6,750 bases of DNA from Peptococcaceae bacterium (GCA_003445475.1 DMDP01000136.1:1-6750); one strand, 5' to 3'; positions 1 through 6,629 are shown, numbered from the stretch's first letter. The notes: generated from the sequence alone by a model not told the origin. Program-made: numbers and translations.

Positions 1-234
1 GAGGATGTTAGGAACGCCGGGGCAAAGCCCGGCCCCCCCACCACCCGCCGCGACCCCGTGAAAACCCCGTACATGGACCAGGAATTCCTTTCCCCCGCCG
101 TTCTCTCCGGCCTGCAGGACAGCGACATTGCCCGTGTAACCATCGAGTTCACCCAGCGGGAAATCGCCTACCGCGCTTCCCTGGCGGCGGGAGCGCGGCT
201 CATGCAGACCACACTTATCGACTTTCTACGGTAA
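1..234 (+). CDS. flgL: Flagellar hook-associated protein 3 (FlgL), C-terminal end only
   Basis: An open frame runs from base 1 to a TAA at 232-234 and encodes the last 77 residues of a protein that starts outside the window. FlgL is the second hook-filament junction protein, exported by the flagellar type III system, and sits between FlgK and flagellin. The closing helix is the family signature: DSDIARVTIEFTQREIAYRA, then a SLAAGARLMQ stretch, ending TLIDFLR. FlgL proteins commonly end in a form of 'AALAAGARI.QPSLLDFLR'. Upstream of this helix lies a stretch rich in Pro, Gly and Thr (about residues 7-24 of the fragment), where I would expect continuous coiled coil. That may be a lineage-specific insertion. 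The other two forward frames are closed by stops here, so the reading frame is secure. A GGGGGTG site follows 6 bases after the stop, so the next gene is co-transcribed. Confidence 0.9.
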   Translation, partial: EDVRNAGAKPGPPTTRRDPVKTPYMDQEFLSPAVLSGLQDSDIARVTIEFTQREIAYRASLAAGARLMQTTLIDFLR

Positions 235-253
235 TAAATAGGGGGTGCCGGCG

Positions 254-607
254 ATGAAGATCGGGGCCGGTGGCCTTCAGTCCCTCGCCGCACACGACGC
301 CATCGCCACAAGGAAAATCGATCCCACCCAGGTGCGCCCCTTAACGGAAGAAGACGTGCGCCTCCTCGGCACTACCAAGAATGCCTTTGAGCAGCTTGTG
401 CGGTTCGTGGAGCAATTGAACCAGCTTGCGGCTGCCTACAATTATCCCTTTCGTTTCCGCGTCCGGGAAGAAGAGAAAGAAAAACCCAGGGTAGAAGTGG
501 AGGACCGCAAAAGCAGAAAGCGTCGCTTTCTGGAACCGGAAGAGTTCGAAAAGGTACTGGACGAACTCAAGCGTGGTGCCGGCTGGAGCCTGGACGCGGA
601 GGCGTAA
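254..607 (+). CDS. Small FlaG-like flagellar protein (divergent), downstream of flgL
   Basis: A 117-residue soluble protein with no signal peptide or membrane segment. I chose ATG 254 over the in-frame GTG at 245 because AGGGGGTG (240-247), nearly a perfect Shine-Dalgarno site, sits 6 bases before it and overlaps the GTG. The C-terminal half looks like FlaG. It has a helix FVEQLNQLAAAYNYPF (51-66), a strand FRFRVRE (66-72), a second charged strand RVEVED (79-84), and a PEEFEKVLDELK helix (95-106). These follow the order of the clear FlaG encoded at 2994-3341 (helix, FHFKVHE, VQIID, PPEKILDLV). The usual 'D..TGEVI.EIPPE' turn is replaced by a very basic stretch (RKSRKRR, 85-91). The first 45 residues match nothing I recognise. 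It starts 19 bases after flgL and so belongs to that operon. A FlaG-family role is inferred from pattern and position; an unrelated small flagellar protein is possible. Confidence 0.6.
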   Translation: MKIGAGGLQSLAAHDAIATRKIDPTQVRPLTEEDVRLLGTTKNAFEQLVRFVEQLNQLAAAYNYPFRFRVREEEKEKPRVEVEDRKSRKRRFLEPEEFEKVLDELKRGAGWSLDAEA

Positions 608-610
608 CAC

Positions 611-1000
611 TTACTTCTTGTAATCGAACACCACTCCGGTGCCCGGACCCGGCACCCGGAGGTAGGTCAGGGCCTTCTTCCCCTCCCTGACCTGGCGAAG
701 CAAACCGGCCAGGTCCTTTTGGTGCGCCTCGAGGGCGTCCGCGATCTGTACATCGAGCTTCCGGATTTGCCCCAACAAAGAGCGTATCTCCTCCCGTTCC
801 CGGGGCGCAACTGCCGGGCCGAGCCCGTCTAAGGCCTTTGCAACCTTTTCCCGGCTTGCGAGGAGGTCGGCCAGTGCCCGCAACCCCGCCTCGTACTCTT
901 CTGTGTTGCCCGGCTCCGGTGAGGGGATACCCTGCACGATGGCCAGTATCTTGCGGGTTGTTTCCAGCATCTCGCGAAAAAGCGCCGGACGATTGGCCAT
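611..1000 (-). CDS. FliT/FlgN-like flagellar export chaperone
   Basis: A 129-residue, almost wholly helical protein with no membrane segment. It has a long N-terminal helix (about 4-23), a Pro/Gly break (25-31), a helix at about 33-60 and a long helix at about 66-107. It closes with VREGKKALTYL (104-114) and a short tail ending VVFDYKK. A 'G+KAL..Y...... F+D' tail is typical of the small FliT/FlgN-type proteins encoded after fliS in Gram-positive bacteria. FliT binds the cap protein FliD, and FlgN binds FlgK and FlgL. Which partner applies here cannot be read from sequence, but closeness to fliD and fliS favours a FliT-type role. Its ATG overlaps the fliS stop by one base (TAATG at 998-1002), with AAAGGTG (1005-1011) just upstream, so the two are probably translationally coupled. 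It is the last gene of the leftward operon and ends 3 bp from the converging gene. Confidence 0.72.
   Translation of the reverse strand: MANRPALFREMLETTRKILAIVQGIPSPEPGNTEEYEAGLRALADLLASREKVAKALDGLGPAVAPREREEIRSLLGQIRKLDVQIADALEAHQKDLAGLLRQVREGKKALTYLRVPGPGTGVVFDYKK
634..720 (+). terminator. Tandem and overlapping hairpins inside the end of the FliT-like gene; possible terminator of the flgL operon
   Basis: Three inverted repeats lie just beyond the stop of the + operon (607). The first pairs CTCCGGTGCC (634-643) with GGCACCCGGAG (651-661), leaving one bulged C. The second is a perfect 9-bp stem, AGGTCAGGG (664-672) with CCCTGACCT (685-693). The third is a perfect 8-bp stem, GACCTGGC (689-696) with GCCAGGTC (708-715), followed by CTTTT (716-720) on the + strand. 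The second and third share bases 689-693 and cannot form together. The third with its short T run is the best + strand terminator candidate, but the T run is weak and breaks into GG. All lie inside the coding sequence of the opposing gene, so codon-level coincidence is possible. Confidence 0.35.
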
Positions 1001-1392
1001 TATTCACCTTTATCCTCGGTTTGGGCCCCACCGTCCAGGGCCTCCCGCCAGGTGTCGCGCAACTGCTCGATAAGCCCGATCGCCTCACCAAGTGGCGCGG
1101 TGTCCTTCTTAGCATTGGCTTCCACTAAGCGAGTATGGATGAAGTCGTACAACGCGGCCAGATTCCGGCCCACCTCGATCTCCGGGTTAACCGTGGCCGC
1201 AAGGTACTCCACGATATCCTGCGCGCGAACAATTGCCGCGTGTGCTGCGGCCGGGTTTCGTGCGGCGATATGCCCGGCGGCCTCGCGCGCGAAACGCGCC
1301 GCCCCCTCGAAAAGCATCAGTGCCAGCCGCCCCTGGTCGGCGGTCAGCACCGCGTTCTCGCGGTATTGCTGGTACGGGTTTGGTCCCTGCAT
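1000..1392 (-). CDS. fliS: Flagellin export chaperone FliS
   Basis: A 130-residue protein, the usual FliS length. FliS is a cytosolic four-helix chaperone that binds the C-terminal helices of newly made flagellin, prevents its polymerisation and delivers it to the export gate. Family features seen: the N-terminal NPYQQYRENAVLTA (5-18), LALMLFEGAARFAREA (23-38), IVRAQDIVEYLAATVNPE (54-71), a GRNLAALYDFIHTRLVEAN helix (75-93) and a closing LIEQLRDTWREAL helix (107-119). The last 10 residues are polar and probably disordered. The start is well supported: AGGAGGG (complement of 1401-1407) lies 8 bases before ATG 1392. It follows fliD by 16 bases and overlaps the next gene by one base. Its client flagellin is encoded first in the same operon. 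Confidence 0.96.
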   Translation of the reverse strand: MQGPNPYQQYRENAVLTADQGRLALMLFEGAARFAREAAGHIAARNPAAAHAAIVRAQDIVEYLAATVNPEIEVGRNLAALYDFIHTRLVEANAKKDTAPLGEAIGLIEQLRDTWREALDGGAQTEDKGE

Positions 1393-1408
1393 CGTTGTTA
1401 CCCTCCTC

Positions 1409-2977
1409 TTACTGTACTCCGTACATGCCGGCCTGCTGCATCAGCCACATGCTCTGGCTATTGAACTGGGCGATCATCTGCTCCATCGCCGTAAATTGGC
1501 GCCAGTAGCGGTCTTCAAGCTGCTGCAGCCGCTCCTCGGTAACGGCAATGCGTTCGTCCAGCTCCCGGATGGTCCGGCTGATGTAGCTGTTGTCATAAAG
1601 GGAGAAGGAACTCGGGTTGCCCGCCTGGGCGGTGATCCGGTCAATGGCCCGGTTTACTTCGTCGTAGAGCCTCACGCCGAGACCCTGTTCGTCGTAAGTG
1701 GTTCCGCCGGCCGTAAAAAGGTTCATTACCCCTTCGGGGTCCTCATTTATCGCCTCGCGCAGTTTCGTCTCGTCGATGTAAAGTTTGCCGCCTTCCCAGT
1801 ACTGTCCGGTGGAAATACCGATATCGAAGATGGAGTCGTAGCTGCTGGTGAGCCCACTCACGGTTGTGGTAAGCGCGCGCCGCAGCCGGTACACCGTGTC
1901 GCTCAAAATAGCGTCGTTCCGCAGAAGCCCGCTTCTGGCTTTCTCTTCCCACTGCTGAATTTCCCAGTCCGACAACTGCTCCCTCTGCTCGTCGGTCAAA
2001 GGCTGGTAATCCGCGTAGCGCGGCTCGTTGAGTTCGGCGTTGATGGCACCGATGAGAGTATTAAACTGCTCCACAAAGGACTTGACTGTATCAAAAATTT
2101 TGTCCGTATCGGTAGCTACGGTTATGAGCACCGGTGATGCTGTGGTTTTCTTCAAGGTGAAGGTGACGTTGTTCAAGGTGAACGTGTTTTCGTGTTGCTT
2201 TATCCCTGTGAGGCCGTTAATGGTCAGTTCGGCATCGGTCCCGGTGAAGGTTTCGGTATTGTCCCCGGGATTGGAAAAGTAGGCAGAAAACTTCAAATAA
2301 TCGAGGAGAAACCAGTTTGTGTCCTGCAGAGTGAATTTGTTCTCGTTGTAGTTACCGGTCTTGGTCGTAGAAATTACTACTTTGCCGGTGCTCTCTTCAA
2401 AAAAGGCCGTAAGTCTGCCTGATGTTTGGGTGCCGATCTTTGCCAACAACTGATTGAGGGTTTCGTCCGGGTTTACGTTGATGGTGATCGTCGCGTCCAC
2501 CGAACCGTCGGCCTTGTACGTGATGATGTCAAAGGAGGTAGCGGCCGATAGCCCGAAAGACTTGGTAGTGTCGGACATTTCGGCGTCCGGGTCGAAATCG
2601 GGATAACTCGCGTACAGACTTTCACTGCTCCACAGGCTGCCGACCTTCGCCAGGCTTGTAACTGTAATCTCGTACGTTCCCGTCACTGCGCTTCCGCCCG
2701 GAGTGGCGGTGACCGCCGTCTCGTCGCTCGACGTGGCCTTCTTTACCAGAAAAGTTCCCTGCAGCCTCATGGGCGAAGCGTAATTCGTGCGGAAATCCAT
2801 GAGCTTCTTGTTGATGCTCCGGTAGTCCTCCTGCTGCCACTGCAGGATCTGTTTCTTCTGTAGCAGACGGTCAAGCGGTGCCCGCGCCACGCGCATAAGG
2901 TCTTCCACCATCTGTTTCGTGTCCAACCCCGATGCCAGCCCCGCGATACGGTTGATACCCAAATAGTAGCTAGACAT
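1409..2977 (-). CDS. fliD: Flagellar filament cap protein FliD (HAP2)
   Basis: A 522-residue filament cap protein. It forms the oligomeric plate at the filament tip under which flagellin subunits fold and insert. The N-terminal domain is clear: GINRIAGLASGLDTKQMVED (7-26), then P34-LDRLLQKKQILQWQQEDY and a long helix to about residue 65. The middle (about 80-290) is strand-rich, Thr/Ser/Asn-rich and variable, as expected for the exposed D2-D3 region. The C-terminal domain has the family hallmark PLTDEQREQLSDWEIQQWEE (326-345), then KARSGLLRND (346-355) and SGLTSSYDSIFDIGI (374-388). It ends in a coiled coil (about 467-512) with YWRQFTAMEQMIAQFNSQS (491-509). It has no cysteine. ATG 2977 is preferred over ATG 3010: GGGAGG (complement of 2987-2992) lies 9 bases upstream, the conserved N-terminus begins here, and 3010 would overlap flaG. 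It lies 16 bases after flaG. Confidence 0.96.
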   Translation of the reverse strand: MSSYYLGINRIAGLASGLDTKQMVEDLMRVARAPLDRLLQKKQILQWQQEDYRSINKKLMDFRTNYASPMRLQGTFLVKKATSSDETAVTATPGGSAVTGTYEITVTSLAKVGSLWSSESLYASYPDFDPDAEMSDTTKSFGLSAATSFDIITYKADGSVDATITINVNPDETLNQLLAKIGTQTSGRLTAFFEESTGKVVISTTKTGNYNENKFTLQDTNWFLLDYLKFSAYFSNPGDNTETFTGTDAELTINGLTGIKQHENTFTLNNVTFTLKKTTASPVLITVATDTDKIFDTVKSFVEQFNTLIGAINAELNEPRYADYQPLTDEQREQLSDWEIQQWEEKARSGLLRNDAILSDTVYRLRRALTTTVSGLTSSYDSIFDIGISTGQYWEGGKLYIDETKLREAINEDPEGVMNLFTAGGTTYDEQGLGVRLYDEVNRAIDRITAQAGNPSSFSLYDNSYISRTIRELDERIAVTEERLQQLEDRYWRQFTAMEQMIAQFNSQSMWLMQQAGMYGVQ

Positions 2978-2993
2978 CCTGGCTCGCCTCCCA

Positions 2994-3341
2994 CTAAGCC
3001 CGCTTGTCAATCAGCAGCCCAACCAGTTCCTGAATCTGCGCCACCAGGTCCAGGATTTTCTCCGGTGGAACCTCGTTGATAACCTCGCCCGTCGCCTGGT
3101 CGATGATCTGCACGTAGTACCGCTTCGTTTCCTCGTGCACCTTGAAGTGAAAGCGACGGTCGAAAATATAGGCAATCTGTTCCAGGCGGTTTAAGGCCCT
3201 TTCCAGCCTGGCCCGGCGCCCAGGCTGCTGAGCCCTCTCCGCTTCCTGCTGCGGGTAATCGGCCCGCTGCCGGGCCACGCGCGGGAGCTGCTCCGGTTGC
3301 TCCACGGGGCCTACCGGTTTTCCTACAGGACCTACGCGCAT
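2994..3341 (-). CDS. flaG: FlaG family flagellar protein
   Basis: A 115-residue soluble protein. The C-terminal 65 residues are a standard FlaG domain: helix LNRLEQIAYIFDRRF (50-64), strand FHFKVHEET (64-72), strand YYVQIID (75-81), the turn QATGEVINEVPPEKI (82-96) and a closing helix LDLVAQIQELVGLL (97-110). FlaG is an accessory of unclear mechanism encoded beside fliD and flagellin; in several bacteria its loss alters filament length. The first 45 residues are low-complexity (Pro, Gln, Arg, Glu) and probably disordered, as is common in this family. AAAGGTG (complement of 3352-3358) lies 10 bases before ATG 3341. The 111-base gap separating it from maf is the largest inside this operon apart from that after flagellin, and I found no sigma-28 promoter in it. 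A second, weaker FlaG-like protein is encoded at 254-607. Confidence 0.93.
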   Translation of the reverse strand: MRVGPVGKPVGPVEQPEQLPRVARQRADYPQQEAERAQQPGRRARLERALNRLEQIAYIFDRRFHFKVHEETKRYYVQIIDQATGEVINEVPPEKILDLVAQIQELVGLLIDKRA

Positions 3342-3452
3342 CTCGACCAGACACCTTTCTCGCGGTGAAAACAGGTTCCTCCGTTCGATGTTTCCCTGAA
3401 CTCTCTGTGGTACGTTTTTCTCCGTCAGGCGGGTTCTACTGTTGAATATGCT

Positions 3453-5228
3453 TTAGCTTCCCCGCAGGGCGGCGGCCGCCTCCTCCATCTGCCTTCGGGT
3501 GGTTTTGGCTGCCTCCAGGTAGAGGCTGTACACCTGCTTGATGCGGCTGAGTTGCTCCGCGAGCGGGGCGTCCTCGGCCAGGGGCGGCATGAGTTGCACG
3601 TCAAACGTTAAAAGGCTTAACAGATCGACCAGCTTCGCCTGGGCGTTGACCTCTTTGAGTAGTTCGTTAAGTTCCTCGCCCTTTTTCTTCAAAGCCCGGA
3701 GGGTGCCGCGCGCGAACCCCGGCGTCGCTTCTTGCCCCTTCCTATTTTCGGCGAGATCATTCAATTCTTGAACTCTGCTTGCCAGGGATAAAATTTCTTC
3801 GAGTTTGGGTATAAAATCCTCGTACTCGCGTGCGGTTTTCTCCAACTCCTGGCGCACCCGCTCGCGCACGGCGGGGTCGGGCCTGTGCGTGCGGTGGCAC
3901 TCCTCGATGACGGGCAACACCGGGAATTCCTTGGTGAAATATTTGTCGATAGCTTCTCGGAACGTCATTACCACCGTGCCGCGTTTGAGAGCTCCACCCT
4001 CAGTGGCGTCAATGATCAGCCGGTCCTTGTGTTCGGCAAAGAGTTCCTCAAAGCGGACGAGAAAACCGTACATGGTGCGGGAGGTGAGAACCGTTCCTAC
4101 CCCGATAGCAGGCACTTCAAAATAATGAGGGCTGTCCGCTTTCGGGGTCACTTTTCTTTGCTCGTATACTGTACCGGTGGCGTGCGTAAAACCTCCCGTG
4201 TAGGCTAAATCTTGCCCGATAAAAACAATAGGGTCGGCGCCAATTAAACGGGCGATGCCGAACGCCGCTATGGCCACCGAGCCGCCGGGTTCTATGTAGC
4301 CTTTGTCACCGTACAGCTGTCTCAGCCTCAGGCCTAACGGGTTTACGAAGGAATTGAACGCAAACCTGCGCCCATGAAAAAGGGGCGGTATCTTGTAATG
4401 CGTCTGCGGCTCGTAACAAAGGTATTCATGTTTAACGGCAGCCCCTTCGAACAAACGGTAATTGCCTTCGGTAGGATCCAGCGTCACGACGAGATCAGGC
4501 CGCAGGTTCCGTGCCAGCAACGCTTTAAGTGCGGTACCTACACAGATGATGACGCCACGGTTCTTGACTTCGGAAAGAAGGTGCACGTTCTTATCGAGAG
4601 AGGGGCCGGCGGCGACGATGACGCAGGGGCGTCCTAGAAAGGCGTTTTTGAGGGCAACAACACCAGGGTCTACCACAATGCTCGTTAGGTTAGAGAGGAT
4701 ATTCTCCTGCACCGGGCGGTTCAGAATTTTAGCGGTGGCCACGTCCACGAGCATGAGGGAGGCGTAGTCGCGCACGCGTTGCCGCACGAAGGCGTAAAAG
4801 CCGGGATCTGTCCGCACGGAAGGAGGGTGCTCCACGAGGACGAAGCCCCGGCGCACCGCGTCCTGATTCCGATAAAGAAACGCCTTAATGTCCGTTTCGC
4901 GGTCGGTGATCTGGATTCTTTCCAGTGGTACATTTATCTTTATCCCCTTTCGGAAGCGGGCAGCGAGGTCCGCGTTTTTCTCAACCACCAGTATCCGGGC
5001 GTCGTCGCGCATCTCGCGCAAGGCTTCCTCCACATGATATCCCAAGCCTAGGCCCAGAAAAACCGCCGCGCCTGCTTCCTTCAGCGCGGGATGTTTCGCG
5101 AGCAGACGCCGCGCTTCGGCCACGGGGTCGTAGGCGCTGTGCAGGAGGAAAGACGAGCCGTCTGGCAGAACCACTCTTGCGGTCAGCGCGCCGCTCTTGG
5201 CCGGGAAGAATTCCACGACTGCGTTCAT
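3453..5228 (-). CDS. maf: Maf-type motility-associated glycosyltransferase (DUF115 / 6-hydroxymethylpterin pyrophosphokinase MptE-like fold)
   Basis: A 591-residue cytoplasmic protein. Maf proteins are thought to transfer a nonulosonic acid (pseudaminic or legionaminic acid type) from its CMP-activated form to Ser/Thr of flagellin before export. The N-terminal domain has a Rossmann-like VFLGLGLGYHVEEAL (56-70) and ILVVEKN (79-85). The core domain carries the family marks: VIVAAGPSLDKN (203-214), DLVVTLDPTEGNYRLF (245-260), GGSVAIAAFGIARLIG (315-330) and DPIVFIGQDLAYTGGFTHA (332-350), followed by ATEGGA (408-413). The last 140 residues are helical with coiled-coil character (about 452-530 and 556-590), as in long Maf proteins. 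No signal peptide or membrane segment is visible. Its start lies 7 bases after the stop of the small gene upstream, with a weak AGGTT site touching that stop, which suggests coupling. No sugar-biosynthesis genes lie in the window, so the sugar is unknown. Confidence 0.9.
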   Translation of the reverse strand: MNAVVEFFPAKSGALTARVVLPDGSSFLLHSAYDPVAEARRLLAKHPALKEAGAAVFLGLGLGYHVEEALREMRDDARILVVEKNADLAARFRKGIKINVPLERIQITDRETDIKAFLYRNQDAVRRGFVLVEHPPSVRTDPGFYAFVRQRVRDYASLMLVDVATAKILNRPVQENILSNLTSIVVDPGVVALKNAFLGRPCVIVAAGPSLDKNVHLLSEVKNRGVIICVGTALKALLARNLRPDLVVTLDPTEGNYRLFEGAAVKHEYLCYEPQTHYKIPPLFHGRRFAFNSFVNPLGLRLRQLYGDKGYIEPGGSVAIAAFGIARLIGADPIVFIGQDLAYTGGFTHATGTVYEQRKVTPKADSPHYFEVPAIGVGTVLTSRTMYGFLVRFEELFAEHKDRLIIDATEGGALKRGTVVMTFREAIDKYFTKEFPVLPVIEECHRTHRPDPAVRERVRQELEKTAREYEDFIPKLEEILSLASRVQELNDLAENRKGQEATPGFARGTLRALKKKGEELNELLKEVNAQAKLVDLLSLLTFDVQLMPPLAEDAPLAEQLSRIKQVYSLYLEAAKTTRRQMEEAAAALRGS

Positions 5229-5235
5229 CGGGAAC

Positions 5236-5589
5236 CTAACACTCCGGACCGCACCTGACTAGGGTTGGCGCCAGTTCATACTCCAGCAGGTCGGCGAGCT
5301 GGACAGAATCGCGTTCCTGCAGGGCGGCGAGAATGGAGGGGTAAACCCGCTGGAGCCTTTGTTTCAGGTCTTCCAGCCCCGTACCCTCGATAAAGCCGGC
5401 GGTTTCCAGGAAAGCCAGGCCCTCCTCAAAGTGCTGCAGGGCTTCGATAAGCAACTGGAGCTGGCGATACCCGTCGGCGAAATTTCCCTCCTGCAGCAAG
5501 ACCGCAGTCGCCTTCGCAGCTTCCTGGAGGGTGGGCACCAGCTCGTTGAGATGGCGCACCACTTCTTTCATGCGCTCTGTAAAGTGCAT
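5236..5589 (-). CDS. Small helical protein of unknown function between flagellin and maf
   Basis: I do not recognise this 117-residue protein. It is acidic and almost wholly helical, with probable helices at about 3-33, 38-65 (GYRQLQLLIEALQHFEEGLAFLE region) and 72-111, broken at GNFADG (35-40) and GFIEGTG (65-71). It has no signal peptide, membrane segment or catalytic motif. The tail ends CGPEC, so two cysteines sit three residues apart at the very C-terminus. ATG 5589 has GAGG (complement of 5601-5604) 11 bases upstream; the internal Met7 has no better site. It lies 88 bases after flagellin, beyond a strong hairpin, and 7 bases before maf. Its size, helicity and place suggest a chaperone, adaptor or regulator linked to flagellin or Maf, but that is inference from position only. 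That it is a real gene is well supported by spacing, frame length and codon pattern. Confidence 0.8.
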   Translation of the reverse strand: MHFTERMKEVVRHLNELVPTLQEAAKATAVLLQEGNFADGYRQLQLLIEALQHFEEGLAFLETAGFIEGTGLEDLKQRLQRVYPSILAALQERDSVQLADLLEYELAPTLVRCGPEC

Positions 5590-5628
5590 CTAATACCCAT
5601 CCTCGCGGAGTTGGTTTTAAAGAAGTTT

Positions 5629-5662
5629 AAGGGACCCATCTCCAGCGGACGATGGGTCCCTT
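5629..5662 (-). terminator. Strong hairpin after flagellin; probable intrinsic (leaky) terminator
   Basis: A perfect 12-bp inverted repeat, AAGGGACCCATC (5629-5640) with GATGGGTCCCTT (5651-5662), around a 10-base loop. It begins 16 bases after the flagellin stop. The tail read from the - strand is AAACTTCTTTAAAACC, which has only short T runs, so termination is probably partial. It may also act as a 3' end that protects flagellin mRNA. No convincing promoter lies between it and the next gene, which suggests that downstream genes depend on read-through. Confidence 0.8.
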
Positions 5663-5677
5663 GGCGAGCGCCGTGGT

Positions 5678-6502
5678 CTACCCGAGCAGTCGTAGCACGG
5701 CCTGTGGCGCCATGTTCGCCTGCGCGAGCATTACCGTGCCCGCCTGTACCAGGATTTGGGTACGGGTGAAGTTCATCATTTCCTGCGCCATGTCTACATC
5801 CCTTATGCGTGACTCGGCCGCCGTCAAATTCTCCGACGCCACGCCGAGGTTGGCGATGGTGTGCTCCAAGCGGTTCTGAACCGCACCCAACGCGGACCGC
5901 TGGTTGGAAACCTTGTCGATCGCGCTTTGGATAGTAGCGATTGCTGCCTCCGCATTAGCTTGAGTGGAAACGCTCAATCCGTTGACGCTAAGAGCTGAAG
6001 CTTTCATATTGTTGATTTCTAAGGTGAGCGTCTGTCCTGAGTTGGCTCCTATGTGGAATAGAAGTCCATTACCGGAGCCGGAGAAGGAGCCGTCGAGCAG
6101 TACCTTTGAGTTAAACTCCGTCGTGTTCGCGATTCGGTCAATTTCCTGTAATAGTTGGTCCACTTCCGCCTGGATCTGCGCCCGGTCGGCATCTGTGTTG
6201 GTGTCGTTCGCCGATTGCACAGCAAGCTCGCGCATCCGCTGCAGGATGCTGTGCGTCTCGTTCAGCGCGCCCTCCGCCGTCTGGATGAGCGAAATGCCAT
6301 CCTGGGCGTTGCGTATCGCCTGGTTCAGGCCGCGGATCTGGCCGCGCATTTTCTCGGAAATGGCCAGACCTGCGGCATCGTCCGCGGCCCGGTTAATCCG
6401 CAGGCCGGAGGAAAGCTTCTCCATCGACTTACTCAGCGCGCTGTTCGTCTGGGAAAGACCTCTCCAGGCGTTGAGGGCCATAATGTTGTGGTTAATAATC
6501 AT
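5678..6502 (-). CDS. hag: Flagellin, filament subunit
   Basis: A 274-residue flagellin, a short type with little beyond the conserved ends. The N-terminal D0/D1 region is standard: [13 protein letters not shown] (1-13), [20 protein letters not shown] (30-49), [20 protein letters not shown] (51-70), [16 protein letters not shown] (87-102), and [20 protein letters not shown] (120-139). The [10 protein letters not shown] segment is the conserved region that TLR5 recognises in many flagellins. The C-terminal domain has [20 protein letters not shown] (231-250) and ends [17 protein letters not shown]. The central part (about 140-200) is short and rich in Ser, Asn and Gly, which would hold any sites used by Maf. 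ATG 6502 is chosen because families start at 'M.INHN'; the in-frame ATG 6526 overlaps the GAGGGGGG site (6517-6524). That site is 14 bases from ATG 6502, a long spacing. The gene is first in the operon, behind a sigma-28 promoter. Confidence 0.97.
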   Translation of the reverse strand: MIINHNIMALNAWRGLSQTNSALSKSMEKLSSGLRINRAADDAAGLAISEKMRGQIRGLNQAIRNAQDGISLIQTAEGALNETHSILQRMRELAVQSANDTNTDADRAQIQAEVDQLLQEIDRIANTTEFNSKVLLDGSFSGSGNGLLFHIGANSGQTLTLEINNMKASALSVNGLSVSTQANAEAAIATIQSAIDKVSNQRSALGAVQNRLEHTIANLGVASENLTAAESRIRDVDMAQEMMNFTRTQILVQAGTVMLAQANMAPQAVLRLLG

Positions 6503-6623
6503 AGGCTTTTCAATTTCCCCCCTCATGAAGTAAAATGATAGTAACCACTTGCGGGAGTGCTTGCCTTGCCCGCTTCCCTTCCGTCGGCCGCCCGGCGGGA
6601 GTAAAGGCTCGGCAGTGCTCTCG
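6503..6623 (-). promoter_or_regulatory. Flagellin mRNA leader of about 120 nt with GC-rich hairpins
   Basis: This is the stretch between the predicted transcription start (about 6623) and the flagellin ATG. On the transcript it can form CCG-C-CGG / CCG-A-CGG around a GCGG loop (6581-6598; six G-C pairs and one C-A mismatch). A second, weaker stem pairs GCGGG with CCCGC (6569-6573 with 6551-6555; 13-base loop). The ribosome site GAGGGGGG (6517-6524) lies beyond both. Long leaders of flagellin genes are targets of CsrA in Bacillus, but I see no clear pair of CsrA hairpins here, so a specific regulator is not claimed. Confidence 0.4.
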
Positions 6624-6629
6624 CTTTTT

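Noticed and set aside
1815..1822. ACCGATAT within fliD on the + strand resembles a sigma-28 -10 box.
   Set aside because: No TAAA lies about 15 bases upstream and it sits inside a coding region with no + strand gene following.
1052..2137. A 361-codon open frame on the + strand across fliS and fliD.
   Set aside because: It is antisense to two secure genes with strong family signatures, has no ribosome site, and its translation shows no family pattern.
2978..3010. An upstream ATG at 3010 adding 11 residues to FliD.
   Set aside because: It would overlap the end of flaG and lacks a good ribosome site, while ATG 2977 has GGGAGG at proper spacing and begins the conserved N-terminus.
3342..3452. 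A possible internal promoter or terminator in the 111-base gap between maf and flaG.
   Set aside because: I found no sigma-28 boxes, no good hairpin with a T run and no other recognisable element; only the flaG ribosome site (3352-3358) is supported.
5590..5628. A weak sigma-28-like pair before the small helical gene.
   Set aside because: The -10 box matches only about half the consensus and would place the transcription start at the start codon.
5964..6533. A 189-codon open frame on the + strand opposite flagellin.
   Set aside because: It is the mirror of a conserved flagellin coding sequence and is rich in Ser and Arg, as expected of a shadow frame.
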